64,000 bases of DNA from Lacibacter luteus (GTDB taxonomy: Bacteria > Bacteroidota > Bacteroidia > Chitinophagales > Chitinophagaceae): the NCBI RefSeq assembly GCF_004118265.1, contig NZ_SDHW01000004.1, positions 186,001-250,000 of the forward strand, in the 5' to 3' direction. Positions 1 through 10,000 of the stretch are shown piece by piece. A program made the position numbers and the translations under genes. Each line of letters begins with the position of its first letter. Position 1 is the stretch's first letter. The notes beneath the pieces are model-generated. The model was not told the origin of the DNA, did no database searches, and was given only the letters and a program-made list of their open reading frames with translations.

Positions 1-545
1 AGAAAATTGATAGTATCCAGTTCATAAAACATCCGGTCTTTGAACGATGTTACTGTTTGATTAGGCAAACCCGCAGCTGCCCTGTTTTGAATACGTAACC
101 CGTTTGTGCTGATGTTTAAAAAATAAAACGATTCGCTGCTGTATAAATTTTTTCGATGGCGAAAGCGTTTGTTTGTTGAATCTTTTATCCACTGTTGTGG
201 ACCTGCCGCATAAAAAAGAATATAGTCACTCCCGTTTATTACCCCATCACCTCCATCAGCAACCTGTATGGCATTTTCAGTAAGATCATCTGCAGAAAAC
301 ACAGCATTATCTTCGGGCAACATCTGTCCGCCATTTCCAAACAAGCGTATGTTGCCGCTTGCCAGGTTGGAAACATTTACACCCAGCGATTGCAGAAAAG
401 CGATGTTAATGCGATAAACACCGGGCTGCTTAACCGAGAGTTTGTACCAATCTCCGCTTGCCAATACAGAATTATTTCGCCATGTGCGTTGAGCAGCGGC
501 AGAACTTAGTATGCATGTAAACAAAATCAGTATAACGTATCGCAT
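1..545 (-). CDS. porU: T9SS sortase PorU, N-terminal part (runs off the left edge)
   Basis: The minus strand is open from an ATG at 545 to the window edge, giving about 181 residues. The protein begins with a signal peptide ending SSAAAQ and continues with GDWYKLSVKQPGVYRI, LRLFGNGG-type text (IRLFGNGGQMLPE) and DGSDYILFYAAGPQ-like text. This layout is that of the N-terminal region of PorU, the C25 gingipain-type peptidase that removes C-terminal sorting domains from T9SS cargo at the outer membrane and attaches the cargo to lipopolysaccharide. The catalytic Cys/His part lies outside the window. The gene is divergent from gldJ; porU, porV and gldJ are neighbours in other Bacteroidota, which supports the call. 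A -7 element lies 12 bases upstream of the start. I am confident of the family, although only about one seventh of the protein is visible. Confidence 0.85.
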   Translation of the reverse strand, partial: MRYVILILFTCILSSAAAQRTWRNNSVLASGDWYKLSVKQPGVYRINIAFLQSLGVNVSNLASGNIRLFGNGGQMLPEDNAVFSADDLTENAIQVADGGDGVINGSDYILFYAAGPQQWIKDSTNKRFRHRKNLYSSESFYFLNISTNGLRIQNRAAAGLPNQTVTSFKDRMFYELDTINF

Positions 546-557
546 AAACAGTAAAAC

Positions 558-565
558 CAAAGATA
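558..565 (-). promoter_or_regulatory. Putative -7 promoter element of porU
   Basis: On the minus strand the bases read TATCTTTG, an exact match to the Bacteroidota -7 consensus TAnnTTTG, and end 12 bases before the porU ATG. I see no convincing -33 TTG at the usual 17-23 base spacing; the nearest TTG is about 25 bases upstream. Confidence 0.5.
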
Positions 566-799
566 CCGGATACTATTTTGAAATTTACGGCAAGAACAAA
601 CCAGCTTGATGCCTGTAATGGTGAACGTAAATTCACGGTTTACTAAGCAGAAATACTGAAATTAAATTCCTTAGCTCCCGATTCCTTCAGATTTCGGAAA
701 GATTACTTTAAGTTTGTCACCTGTCCAATAAATATTTTGGACTCTGAAATCCAGTACAATATTTTTGAACATTACTCGTTAACTATCAAAACGAAGGAG

Positions 800-2347
800 A
801 TGAAAAACCTTTTCTGCATTAAAAATCTGTGTATCCTATTTGTTGGGGCTACCATTTTTACATCATGTAACTTATTTAAGAAGAAGCCTGAGAAGTCTTC
901 TTCAACCGGTTGGACTTACAACGACAAAAACGGCAGCGGTTTCCGTGTTTCTAAAGAAAAAGAACAGAAAACCGGGCCCGGCCTTGTGTTTGTTGAGGGT
1001 GGTACCTTTACCATGGGTGCTGTAGAAGAAGACGTAATGCGTGACTGGAATAACATTCCACGCCGTGTTACTGTTGCTTCTTTTTACATGGATGAGTCTG
1101 AGGTTGCCAACGTTCACTACAGAGAATACCTCTACTGGCTCGACCGTGTGTTCATGGATACTGCTATCACAAACCGTGCTTTACCCGATACATTGGTTTG
1201 GAGAAGTGAACTTGCATACAACGAACCTTACGTTGAATATTATTTCCGTCATCCTTCTTACAATCTTTATCCTGTAGTTGGTGTAAGCTGGAAACAGGCT
1301 TACGACTACTGCTTATGGCGTAGCGATCGTGTAAACGAAAATATTCTTTACGAAAAAGGGATTACCAACAAAAAAGCCGAACTGCAAAAACAAATGCAGG
1401 GTGGCGGACAGGACAACTTTAATACAAAAGCATATTTGTTAGGTGAATACCAGGCAACTCCCGGTAAGGGCATAAAAAAATATCAGGATCCTTTAACTAA
1501 ACAGGTGCCTACAAGCATCAGCTTTGAAGAAGGTATTATTTTACCTGATTATCGCCTGCCAACAGAAGCAGAATGGGAATATGCAGCCTACGGTTTAATT
1601 GCTCAAAACCCTAACCCACGCCGCAGCGAAAAGCGTCGTGGTGAAGAGTTAACTGCTAACAAGCAGGTTTATCCATGGGCACAAAACGTAAATGGCTTGC
1701 GTGATGCAAGACGCAGCAGCTGGCAAGGTCAGTTCCTCGCAAACTTTAAGCGTGGCTCTGGTGATAACATGGGTGTTGCAGGTGGTTTGAACGACCGTGC
1801 TGTAATTCCTGGTCCAATCAAAGCATTCTATCCAAATGGTTTCGGTTTATATAACATGGCCGGTAACGTAAGTGAGTGGGTTGCCGATGTGTACAGACCA
1901 ATGACACAAACTGACGGTGAAGATTTCAATATTTATCGTGGTAACAAATTCCAACGTATCGACCTCAGCACAGGAAAAGCTGAAAGAGATTCAATGGGTC
2001 GTATCAAGTACCGTGATGAAACAGAAGACGAAGTGAAAAACCGTCGTAACTATCAAAAAGGTTATGTTATCGATTATCTGGATGGTGATTCTTTAAGTGC
2101 TGTTCAATACGGTTATGGCCAAACAACATTGGTTAGTGATAAGAGCCGTGTTTATAAAGGTGGCAGCTGGAACGATCGTGCATACTGGCTCAGCCCCGGT
2201 TCACGCCGCTTCCTTGAAGAAGATCAAAGCAGTTCCATGATCGGTTTCCGTTGTGCTATGACACGTTATGGCAGCCAGGAAGGTAACGGTCGTAAGACAG
2301 GTAACTGGTTTGGTACAAGAAAACAAAACAACAGAAAACGAAATTAA
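800..2347 (+). CDS. gldJ: Gliding motility / T9SS lipoprotein GldJ
   Basis: This is a 515-residue lipoprotein. I chose the ATG at 800 because the protein then begins MKNLFCIKNLCILF and reaches a lipobox ending FTSC with the lipidated cysteine at residue 23; an in-frame start at 737 would bury this signal. The rest is a formylglycine-generating-enzyme/sulfatase-modifying fold: GGTFTMG, RLPTEAEWEYAA, GLYNMAGNVSEW, KGGSWNDRAYW and IGFRCAM. In Bacteroidota, GldJ and GldK have this fold and are structural parts of the gliding and type IX secretion apparatus. The paired active-site cysteines of true formylglycine-generating enzymes, which follow the GGS motif, are absent here (NDRAYW instead), so catalysis is unlikely. 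The position between porU and murF favours GldJ over GldK. A strong terminator follows. Confidence 0.85.
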   Translation: MKNLFCIKNLCILFVGATIFTSCNLFKKKPEKSSSTGWTYNDKNGSGFRVSKEKEQKTGPGLVFVEGGTFTMGAVEEDVMRDWNNIPRRVTVASFYMDESEVANVHYREYLYWLDRVFMDTAITNRALPDTLVWRSELAYNEPYVEYYFRHPSYNLYPVVGVSWKQAYDYCLWRSDRVNENILYEKGITNKKAELQKQMQGGGQDNFNTKAYLLGEYQATPGKGIKKYQDPLTKQVPTSISFEEGIILPDYRLPTEAEWEYAAYGLIAQNPNPRRSEKRRGEELTANKQVYPWAQNVNGLRDARRSSWQGQFLANFKRGSGDNMGVAGGLNDRAVIPGPIKAFYPNGFGLYNMAGNVSEWVADVYRPMTQTDGEDFNIYRGNKFQRIDLSTGKAERDSMGRIKYRDETEDEVKNRRNYQKGYVIDYLDGDSLSAVQYGYGQTTLVSDKSRVYKGGSWNDRAYWLSPGSRRFLEEDQSSSMIGFRCAMTRYGSQEGNGRKTGNWFGTRKQNNRKRN

Positions 2348-2365
2348 TCTCCTCGTTTTATCAAT

Positions 2366-2402
2366 AAAAGAAAGCCCTCCGTTTGCGGAGGGTTTTCTTT
2401 TT
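2366..2402 (+). terminator. Rho-independent terminator of gldJ
   Basis: The stem CCCTCCG (2375-2381) pairs with CGGAGGG (2386-2392) around a four-base loop. It is flanked by A-rich and T-rich arms that extend the pairing and supply the T tract. It starts about 20 bases after the gldJ stop. Confidence 0.85.
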
Positions 2403-2449
2403 ATGTAAAGCATTTTCATTTTTATCGTTTACAGAAAAGTACAAGCGCC

Positions 2450-2457
2450 TATCTTTG
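2450..2457 (+). promoter_or_regulatory. Putative -7 promoter element of murF
   Basis: TATCTTTG matches TAnnTTTG exactly and ends only 4 bases before the murF ATG at 2462. Transcription would therefore start at or just beside the start codon, giving a leaderless or almost leaderless mRNA. No clear -33 TTG is seen. Confidence 0.45.
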
Positions 2458-2461
2458 GTTT

Positions 2462-3739
2462 ATGCATATTGAAGAGCTTTACAAGTTGTTTTTGGCACAT
2501 CCTTCTGTACAAACTGATACCAGGAAATTAAAACAAGGCGATCTTTTTTTTGCATTAAAAGGCGACAATTTTAACGGCAACCTTTTTGCCAAACAGGCCC
2601 TTGAAAAAGGAGCAGCATATGCAATTGTTGATGAATCTCCGGAGCAAGAAAATGAAAGAATAATTGTAGTTGATGATGTGCTTACCTCTTTACAAGAGCT
2701 GGCAAAGCTGCACCGCCTTCAATTCAATATTCCCTTTTTGGCAATTACGGGTAGTAATGGAAAAACAACTACCAAAGAATTAATACATGCTGTTCTTTCA
2801 TCTACACTCAAAACATATACAACCGAAGGCAATCTTAACAACCATATTGGCATTCCACTCACTTTGCTTAAAGTAAAGCAAGACGCAGAAATTGCTGTAG
2901 TTGAAATGGGTGCCAATCACCAAAAAGAAATTGAAGGTTATTGTAAATATGCTTTACCCAATTACGGTCTCATAAACAATGTAGGTAAAGCACACCTTGA
3001 AGGTTTTGGCGGAATAGAAGGCGTTAAAAAAGGCAAAGGCGAATTGTACGATTTCATCCGTACAAACAAAGGCGCAATTTTTATTAATACCGATTTTGAT
3101 TACCTGGAAGAAATGAGCACAGGTATAGCAAATAAAATAACCTATGGTACTGCAAATGCTTCTACTACCGGAAAGTTATTGAAAAGTGAGCCCTTTTTGG
3201 AAGTTGAGGTAACAAGTCACCCTGAGATTGGTGTTATCAGAACCCATCTTGTTGGCGATTATAACTTGCCAAATGTGCTTGCAGCTGTTTGTGCAGGGTT
3301 ACATTTTGGAGTGCAGGCACTTACAATCAAATCTGCAATTGAAAACTACCAGCCAACCAATAGCCGCTCCCAATTAATAGAAGCCGGGAGTAATAAAATT
3401 ATTCTGGATGCCTATAATGCCAACCCCAGCAGCATGAAATTAGCCATTGAAAATTTTGCAAAACTTCAAGCTAGTAAAAAGGTGTTGATGTTAGGCGGTA
3501 TGGCCGAAATGGGCGAAGCAAGTTTAGCAGAGCATCAGGCAATTGTTGATTTGATTGATCAATATAAATGGGCCAATGTAGTGCTTGTTGGGGGCGATTT
3601 CGTAAAAACCAGTCAATCCTATATTTATTTTACTAATTCTGTTGAAGCAAAAAAATGGTATAAGGCTCAATCGTTTAACCACACGCACCTGCTTATTAAA
3701 GGCTCACGCAGCATGAAAATGGAAGAAATTCTTGCTTAA
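2462..3739 (+). CDS. murF: UDP-N-acetylmuramoyl-tripeptide--D-alanyl-D-alanine ligase MurF
   Basis: This 425-residue cytoplasmic Mur ligase adds D-Ala-D-Ala to UDP-MurNAc-tripeptide, the last cytoplasmic step of the peptidoglycan stem peptide. Visible features are the ATP-binding loop TGSNGKTT (residues 96-103), TEGNLNNHIGIPLTLL, EMGANHQKEI, NNVGKAHLEGFGG followed by KKGKGEL (which holds the carbamylated-lysine position), LDAYNANPSSMKLA, and a C-terminal KGSRSMKMEEIL. All are canonical for MurF and the length is normal. The gene follows the gldJ terminator and has its own -7 element, so it is probably transcribed separately. A second MurF domain, fused to alanine racemase, is encoded at 19318; this copy keeps the consensus motifs better and is probably the true ligase. 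Confidence 0.95.
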   Translation: MHIEELYKLFLAHPSVQTDTRKLKQGDLFFALKGDNFNGNLFAKQALEKGAAYAIVDESPEQENERIIVVDDVLTSLQELAKLHRLQFNIPFLAITGSNGKTTTKELIHAVLSSTLKTYTTEGNLNNHIGIPLTLLKVKQDAEIAVVEMGANHQKEIEGYCKYALPNYGLINNVGKAHLEGFGGIEGVKKGKGELYDFIRTNKGAIFINTDFDYLEEMSTGIANKITYGTANASTTGKLLKSEPFLEVEVTSHPEIGVIRTHLVGDYNLPNVLAAVCAGLHFGVQALTIKSAIENYQPTNSRSQLIEAGSNKIILDAYNANPSSMKLAIENFAKLQASKKVLMLGGMAEMGEASLAEHQAIVDLIDQYKWANVVLVGGDFVKTSQSYIYFTNSVEAKKWYKAQSFNHTHLLIKGSRSMKMEEILA

Positions 3740-3902
3740 ATACTTGCAGAAGCCAAAACGATCCGTATTTTTACGGACTTCTATCCAACTCCTATAAGAA
3801 GAATCACTTAACAATCCAACTCTCCCTCTATTTGCTTAAGTGATCCAACCCCCTGAAACGAACCGTTAACTTATTCCGTTAAACTGTTAGTTGGTTTCGT
3901 TT

Positions 3903-4976
3903 ATGAAAATTATTTCTTTTGTTGTTTTCCTTTTATTCATTGGATTTCAAATTAATGCACAGCAATACTGGCCGCATGGGTCAAGCCCGTATCCACGATG
4001 CAGTACTATGACTGCACCAACTTGTACCAAAGTAGCTATTGGCGGAGATTGGGACGTTGCATCCACCTGGAATCCATCAGGCGTTCCAAAGACCGATGAT
4101 ATTGTTTGTATACCGCAGTATATTACTGTAAATGTTAAAGGCCAAACATATAAAGCAAGTACTTCTGTTCCTCCACTTGCGAACTCAATAGATTCCCCCC
4201 GCTTACAAATTTTCGTTTGCGGCACTATCAATTTCGAACCTTCCGGAAAACTTTTTCTTGCACCGTTTAGTTTTATTCAAGTTTACTCGGGAGGAAAAAT
4301 TACTGCTGCAACTGGTAGTAGCGATTTAATTCAAGTTGGCAGCAATATTGTTTGGGGAGGTCCGGGCACAGGTAATCAGGGTGATGTGAACGGCCCCTGG
4401 ATTTTATCCTATCCTTTTACCGGTGCCGGTGTATTAAGTACAGCTTTTGATTATTTCAAGGCCAGTCAACCACAACCTTATCAGGTGCAATTAGACTGGG
4501 GCACCTTACATGAAGTAAACAGCGATGTTTTCATTGTTGAACGCAGTACAGATCAGAAATTATGGAGCAGCATTGGTTCTGTTAAATCGGTTGGTAACAG
4601 TTCGCAAAAACAGGCATATAATTTTACAGATAAAGCGCCCATTGCAGGTATTACTTATTATCGACTGAAACAAATAGACTACAAAGGAGAAATAAGCTAT
4701 TCAGAAGTTGTGCGTTACAACACTACGATCACAAAAAAATTCAGCTTGTTCCCCAATCCTGTATCTTCTTCAACCCGACTATTTTCAAAAGATGGATTTA
4801 CATCGGCTCAGGCCATCCTAATTCTTGATGCAAAAGGAGCAGTTGTTCGAAAAATAAATCCTTCCGGCTCAAATAATCTCCAGTTGGATCTAACAAATCT
4901 TACCAACGGACTTTATCTTATTCAAATTACCGATCGAAACCAGGTAATTGAAAAAATTCCGTTTGTTAAGCAATAA
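3903..4976 (+). CDS. Small secreted protein with type A T9SS sorting domain
   Basis: This is a 357-residue protein. The ATG at 3903 puts a signal peptide (MKIISFVVFLLFIGFQINA, cut before QQYW) at the extreme N-terminus, so an in-frame TTG 12 bases upstream was rejected. Residues about 35-150 contain GGDWDVASTWNPSGVPKTDD and repeated beta-type segments, resembling the G8-like opening of many Bacteroidota surface proteins. A fibronectin-like linker with the phrase FIVERSTD and YYRLKQIDYKG comes next. The C-terminal 80 residues form a type A sorting domain, with FSLFPNPVSS, LTNGLYLIQI and a terminal FVKQ. It should be exported through T9SS and anchored or released at the cell surface. The binding or catalytic role is not recognisable. 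Confidence 0.8.
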   Translation: MKIISFVVFLLFIGFQINAQQYWPHGSSPYPRCSTMTAPTCTKVAIGGDWDVASTWNPSGVPKTDDIVCIPQYITVNVKGQTYKASTSVPPLANSIDSPRLQIFVCGTINFEPSGKLFLAPFSFIQVYSGGKITAATGSSDLIQVGSNIVWGGPGTGNQGDVNGPWILSYPFTGAGVLSTAFDYFKASQPQPYQVQLDWGTLHEVNSDVFIVERSTDQKLWSSIGSVKSVGNSSQKQAYNFTDKAPIAGITYYRLKQIDYKGEISYSEVVRYNTTITKKFSLFPNPVSSSTRLFSKDGFTSAQAILILDAKGAVVRKINPSGSNNLQLDLTNLTNGLYLIQITDRNQVIEKIPFVKQ

Positions 4977-4994
4977 AACTTACAATCCACATAC

Positions 4995-5025
4995 AAAAAT
5001 AGCTGCTGCAAAGCGGCTATTTTTT
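4995..5025. terminator. Bidirectional terminator between convergent genes
   Basis: The arm AAAAATAGCTGCT pairs with AGCGGCTATTTTT around GCAA, with one G-U pair. It serves the cargo gene ending at 4976 and overlaps the stop codon of the epimerase on the other strand. Confidence 0.75.
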
Positions 5026-5418
5026 TTCCTGGCACAATTCAACTAAAAGACCGTTTGTTGATTTAGGGTGAAGAAAACATACCAGTTTGTTATCCGCCCC
5101 ATCTTTGGGAGCGTCATTAAGCAAAACAAAACCTTCAGCTTGCAGCCGCTTCATTTCCGAATAAATATCATCTACTTCAAAAGCAATATGATGCATACCT
5201 TCGCCTTTCCTTTCAATGAATTTTGCAATTACTCCGGCTTCTGATGTGCTTTCTAAGAGCTCCACTTTTGTTTGGCCCTGCTTAAAAAAAGCTGTCCTTA
5301 CCGCTTCAGATTCAACTTCCTCGGTTTTGTAACAGACAGTATTTAATAAATTTTCAAAAAGAGGAACAGATACATCCAGACTTTTTACAGCAATACCAAT
5401 GTGTTCAATATTCAGCAT
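5017..5418 (-). CDS. mce: Methylmalonyl-CoA epimerase
   Basis: This 133-residue protein of the glyoxalase/vicinal-oxygen-chelate fold interconverts (R)- and (S)-methylmalonyl-CoA, linking propionyl-CoA or succinyl-CoA routes to the B12-dependent mutase. I set the start at 5418, where the protein begins MLNIEHIGIAVKSL; the upstream in-frame extension is not typical of the family. Metal ligands are visible as His6 (EHIGIAV), a His in GMHHIAFEVDD (residues 76-77) and Glu127 (LLVELCQ). The gene stands alone, convergent with the cargo gene and divergent from the IscA-like gene. A B12-binding mutase subunit is encoded at 38154, far from this gene. Confidence 0.9.
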   Translation of the reverse strand: MLNIEHIGIAVKSLDVSVPLFENLLNTVCYKTEEVESEAVRTAFFKQGQTKVELLESTSEAGVIAKFIERKGEGMHHIAFEVDDIYSEMKRLQAEGFVLLNDAPKDGADNKLVCFLHPKSTNGLLVELCQEKK

Positions 5419-5564
5419 AACAATCAATTTAGAGCAATTTACTACCTCCATGCGATGCAAAAAAGTGAGACAACCGTGACAAGCATTTTAGCTAATTTTA
5501 CAGTCAATACGGCAGCAGCCGGTTCGCTGGCCCGTGTATTGATCATTGATTAAAAAAGTGTGTT

Positions 5565-5897
5565 ATGATTTTTGTTACAGAAAAAGCAAAAGAGAAAGTT
5601 GCCGAGCTGATGCAAAAGGCAAACGTTGGTGCGAACGATTCTTATTTCCTTCGGGTAAGTGTTGTAGGTGGTGGATGCAGCGGGTTAAGTTATAAACTTG
5701 ATTTTGATAATGAGAACAAACCTAACGATCAGGTATTTGAAGATAACGGCGTTAAAGTGGTAACGGATATGAAAAGCTTTCTTTACCTCTACAATACAAC
5801 ACTGGACTTTAGTGACGGTTTAAACGGAAAAGGATTTCACTTTAACAATCCTAATGCCAGCCGCACTTGTGGTTGTGGCGAAAGTTTTGCAGTTTAG
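5565..5897 (+). CDS. IscA/HesB-type iron-sulfur cluster assembly protein
   Basis: This is a 110-residue A-type carrier that binds and delivers iron-sulfur clusters. The three conserved cysteines are present: Cys38 in GGGCSGLSY, and Cys102 and Cys104 in RTCGCGESF near the C-terminus. Length and spacing match IscA, ErpA and SufA, and the sequence alone does not separate these subfamilies. The gene is alone on the plus strand. Its stop overlaps the stop of the convergent glycosyltransferase gene by 4 bases. Confidence 0.9.
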   Translation: MIFVTEKAKEKVAELMQKANVGANDSYFLRVSVVGGGCSGLSYKLDFDNENKPNDQVFEDNGVKVVTDMKSFLYLYNTTLDFSDGLNGKGFHFNNPNASRTCGCGESFAV

Positions 5898-7069
5898 CTA
5901 TTTTGTAACAATTGTATTTTCTCAATTACTTCAGCAGAAGTGATATTTTTCATACATATATTATTGCCTTTACAAGGTGGCTTATCTGCATGGTGTAAAC
6001 AGGGTGAACAATAAACTTCCTTATATAATTCGTAATTATTCTTGGATTTGAGTGCCAAATGTGCCGGATCGGTTGGTCCCCACAAGGAGATACATTTTGT
6101 TTTTTGAGAAAATGCGAGGTGCAAAGGCCCCGAATCATTACTGATCATAAACTCAGCATGGCGTAATAAAAACGTATAAGCAGCCAGCCCAAAATCTCCT
6201 GCAACATTTTTTACTCTGTCTGCATGTTTGTAAAGCACTTCTGAAAACTGCTCTTCCACTCCCGCTTTTTCTGCGCTGGAACCTGAAAGTAAAACCGTAA
6301 AAGGAGTTTCTTTTAGAAGATATTCGATGGTAGTTAACCAATTTTCCACAAGCCATTTCCGTTCCGGCATCAAATCCGAAGCATTTGAATTAATGATAAC
6401 GAAACGTTCAACATTATTATTTCTGAAAAACTCATTTACCTTTTGCTTATCCTCATCGGCAATAAGAAAAGGAAATTTTGATGTTTGTTCAATTGCTTCC
6501 ACTTGAAGTAAAAGCATTACCTGTGCATAAACTTCCTGTAAAGGTCGTTTAGTATTAAAATAAATATGATGGGTATCTATCCCGTTTCTGAATGCTGCTG
6601 ATTTTCTGTAATAACTGTACCTGTTTCTGGACAGGCTGAGAATAGATATAAAAGTTGTGAAATAAGAATACACTTCAAGATTGATAAATGTATCCGCATT
6701 CCTAAGCATAAGTTTTACTATTGTATCTGCTGTTGACAATGCCAATTTCAAAAAACTGCTGTCGTTTACATACAATACTTCATCAATATACTCCGACAAC
6801 ATTTGCATTAACTCTTTGTTAGAAGAGGATGTAACAAACGTAACAATTGCCTTTGGATATTTCTTTTTTAATGAAAGTAAGTGTGGTGCAACTTCAACAA
6901 TACTACCCATACCTACTATTTTACAAACAACAACCCGTTTTCCATCTAAAGGCCTGAAGCTGTGATCTCGTCTCAAGACAGCACCTGCAGCTAAAGCGAT
7001 CATATTAAACAACAGGCTTACTGGTGGGCCAATAATTCGATCTACAAACAGTTTAGTACGATAATTCAT
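5894..7069 (-). CDS. Glycosyltransferase family 9 (heptosyltransferase-like)
   Basis: This 391-residue protein looks like a GT9 enzyme, the family that includes the lipopolysaccharide heptosyltransferases (WaaC, WaaF). An N-terminal Rossmann half begins with VVVCKIVGMGSIVEVAPHLLSLKKKYP, and the C-terminal half has the family signature NDSGPLHLAF followed by WGPTDPAHLAL. A cysteine-rich stretch (CSPCLHHADKPPCKG) near the C-terminus is common in Bacteroidota members. It is the last gene of a minus-strand operon: its start overlaps the end of the preceding large membrane-protein gene by 17 bases. The sugar donor and acceptor cannot be read from the sequence; a role in lipid A core or a surface glycan is inferred from the family and context. 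Confidence 0.85.
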   Translation of the reverse strand: MNYRTKLFVDRIIGPPVSLLFNMIALAAGAVLRRDHSFRPLDGKRVVVCKIVGMGSIVEVAPHLLSLKKKYPKAIVTFVTSSSNKELMQMLSEYIDEVLYVNDSSFLKLALSTADTIVKLMLRNADTFINLEVYSYFTTFISILSLSRNRYSYYRKSAAFRNGIDTHHIYFNTKRPLQEVYAQVMLLLQVEAIEQTSKFPFLIADEDKQKVNEFFRNNNVERFVIINSNASDLMPERKWLVENWLTTIEYLLKETPFTVLLSGSSAEKAGVEEQFSEVLYKHADRVKNVAGDFGLAAYTFLLRHAEFMISNDSGPLHLAFSQKTKCISLWGPTDPAHLALKSKNNYELYKEVYCSPCLHHADKPPCKGNNICMKNITSAEVIEKIQLLQNS

Positions 7070-10000
7070 CTTTGGTAATTAAATGTAATGCATCCACCTG
7101 CAAATTTTCGGGCATAATGATTTTTATTTTACCTGGTTTTGCCAAATTCCAATTTGGCTGACTGGCAACCTGCAGCAAATATGGAATATGCTTTCCGGGT
7201 TTTGCCAAAAAATGAAATTCTCCCAAAAATTCGTTTGCCCTATAATACTGCACAATAACCATTCTGTCCTCTTTTGTATAATTGGAAAATGTAAAACAAA
7301 GTGCTGCTCCTCTTAAATCTTCATTCGCTTTCAAAAGAGACTCAATTGCCTGCGGCTGTTTTACATCCAACGCTAACTCTTCACCTATGTTATTAAATAC
7401 ACCCGATTGGGCTAATACATAAGGTAACTGCTTTAATTTATAGGTTAATGGAACATTTGTATAAACGTCAGGGAAATAATTATGGAGGCTAACCATTAAA
7501 CTATCCGCCTTCCCTGGCAAAAGAACATCCCTGATCTCATCAATCCCGCCTTCAATCAGTACAAAACTTTTTTTATCGTTACGATTAGTAAAACTAATTG
7601 GGAATGCAAATCGATCATTAATAATAATATTTCCCTCGTTGATAATTTCTTTACCAATAAAAGTAAGCAGCAGCTTTTTACCATTAACGTCAACAGGATC
7701 TGGAAACTTATAAAAAGAATCCGCCATCAAACTTTTGTATTGCAACAGAGGTTGTGTACGCAATAGGGTACTATCTTTTACCCATAGTGTTTTCTTATCA
7801 ACAATAGCTGCGGGTTTATAGTTTCTGTAGATATGCTGAAGTATATGATAATGCCGGATGCTATGTGGTACGTCGTCCAGGTAATCGGCAAGTGTATCGG
7901 CAGAAACATTGTTTACCAAAACATATTTACATTCCGATTCTACCAGCTCTCCTATGAACTGCTCCTGCATTTTTTTTGTATGATAAAAATGCATACCCTG
8001 ATTAAATAAATGAGCAGGCTTGCTGTTTACAAAATAGTTAAGCATTGGCTGATAGCATACTTCATCTACAGGTTCGCTGATGACTCCTGCTTGTACAAGT
8101 TTTGAAAGGTCTGGAAAGAAGCTTTCATTCATACCATAGGGTTCTAAAAAATAGCGTGAGTAACTATGCAATTTCACGCCCATGAAATCCAGGTTTGCCT
8201 TTTCCCTGGTTTTATATACATTGCCCAATTGATCTATTCTCGAGTAAACAAACAATTCATATGCGCCTTCTTTAATCTGCGAAAGCTTTTCCAAATCAAA
8301 CCGCTTGATTTTTTGGCAAGCAAAAGAAAGCTCGGTTGTTGTTCTTATTTTATCAATTGAAGCTGAATACAGGCTCCGATTCTCAAACGTTCTCGGAAAT
8401 TTAAACAACCAAATATTGCAGCTAACGGTTACGAGAAAAAGACTTATGAGCTTTAATTGGCGGCCTCCTTTTACAAAAACTAATGCAACGAAAAGACCAA
8501 TGAGAAAGTAAATATAGCTGGAAAGATTTACGTCTCTGTTTTCAAAAAAAGAATGTCTTATTAATCCCCGTTGAAAGTTGACAAGATAATAGACCGAGAA
8601 AAATACAAGGCACAATTGCAAAAAAACAAGCGATTTGAATTTCTCTCTGAAAAGAAGTAAAACATATAGCAGTCCTGTTATAACAGCAACAGGAAAAATA
8701 AAATAATGTATTCTGAACTTGAAATTGTAAACTCTCGACAACACACTATATCCCCACGATTGGGCAGAATCAAGATATCCCAGAATCATTTGCACGCTGT
8801 CCATCGATTGTTTATAGCCAATTTTTAAAAGAGCAACAACTGCCAACACAAACAGAATTATTGTGCTTGTAATTATTAGTAATTTCAACTTCTTCATTCC
8901 TCTTTTATAATGCATAACAAAAAAAGGAGTTGAAACAATTACAGAAGCGAGAACAGCAACTCCTGTATCAACTCTGAAAAAAAAAGTAGCCAGTAATACA
9001 AATGAAGTGATTATTACTCTCAAGAATTTATACTCACTTTTGAAATACCAATACAGATTCATAAATGCAAGAACGGAAATGGCATGATACATCGGCAGCA
9101 TAATCCAAAGCACTCCGGAAAACATCGTCCATATAAAGCCAAGAAGTTTACTTTTAAAAAGAGATGAAAGCAGGAAGTAATAAACAAGGAAGAACAAACC
9201 GTAAATACAGTTGTAGATTTTATAACCAAATGATAAGTCATTATTCAGCAGTGCATAGAAAATTCCTGTTATAAAATCATTTAGATTATGAGGGCTAAAA
9301 TGCTCGAACACCGGTAATTCACCATTAGAAACCATGCGCTTTATTGCAACTGCTGAGCTTGCGTCTTCAAAGAAATTAATATCACCTAACCAAACAGGAG
9401 TATATGAATTATAAATACCAATTCCAGCAATAGCAAAAGCAAACGTTACAGAAAAAACAGGCTTTAAAGAGTTGGGCTTCCAAAAAAAAGTGATTATAAA
9501 AAGTAAACCATAAGCAAACAGCAATAGTACCCAAAAGCCCAGTTTGCCTAAAAAAATATTATGTTGATTGAATAACATATATAATTCCTGTATAAAAAAC
9601 AATAACAATGGCGTTAAAACAACAGGAACTACATACTTATATTTTCCGGTATTAACAACTTTACTAAAAGCAACTTCCCGGATAAAAGCGATAATCAAAA
9701 ACAAAAAAGGAACAATGAATTTACTATACTCATTAATTATTACAATACCAAACAGGTTAATTAAATAAAATACAGAAAGACTTAACAGTACATCTACTGC
9801 CAGTAAATAATATTCAAGAGTTTTTCGGCTTTTTAGTACAAATGCTTTTAATAGAAAAACAAGCATCATTAATAATACAGGAAGATAATTATCAGCAAAC
9901 TGGGCTACAATAAAAAACAACACAAAACAGAACCATCTAATCACATACAAATCCGAAGAATAATATTTTCGTTTAAGTAAAAAGTAAACGGGGAAAACCG

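Noticed and set aside
195-509. A 104-residue plus-strand open frame near the left edge
   Set aside because: It is antisense to porU, which has a clear signal peptide and PorU motifs on the minus strand.
737-799. An earlier in-frame start for gldJ
   Set aside because: It would add 21 polar residues before a clean lipoprotein signal peptide that starts at 800.
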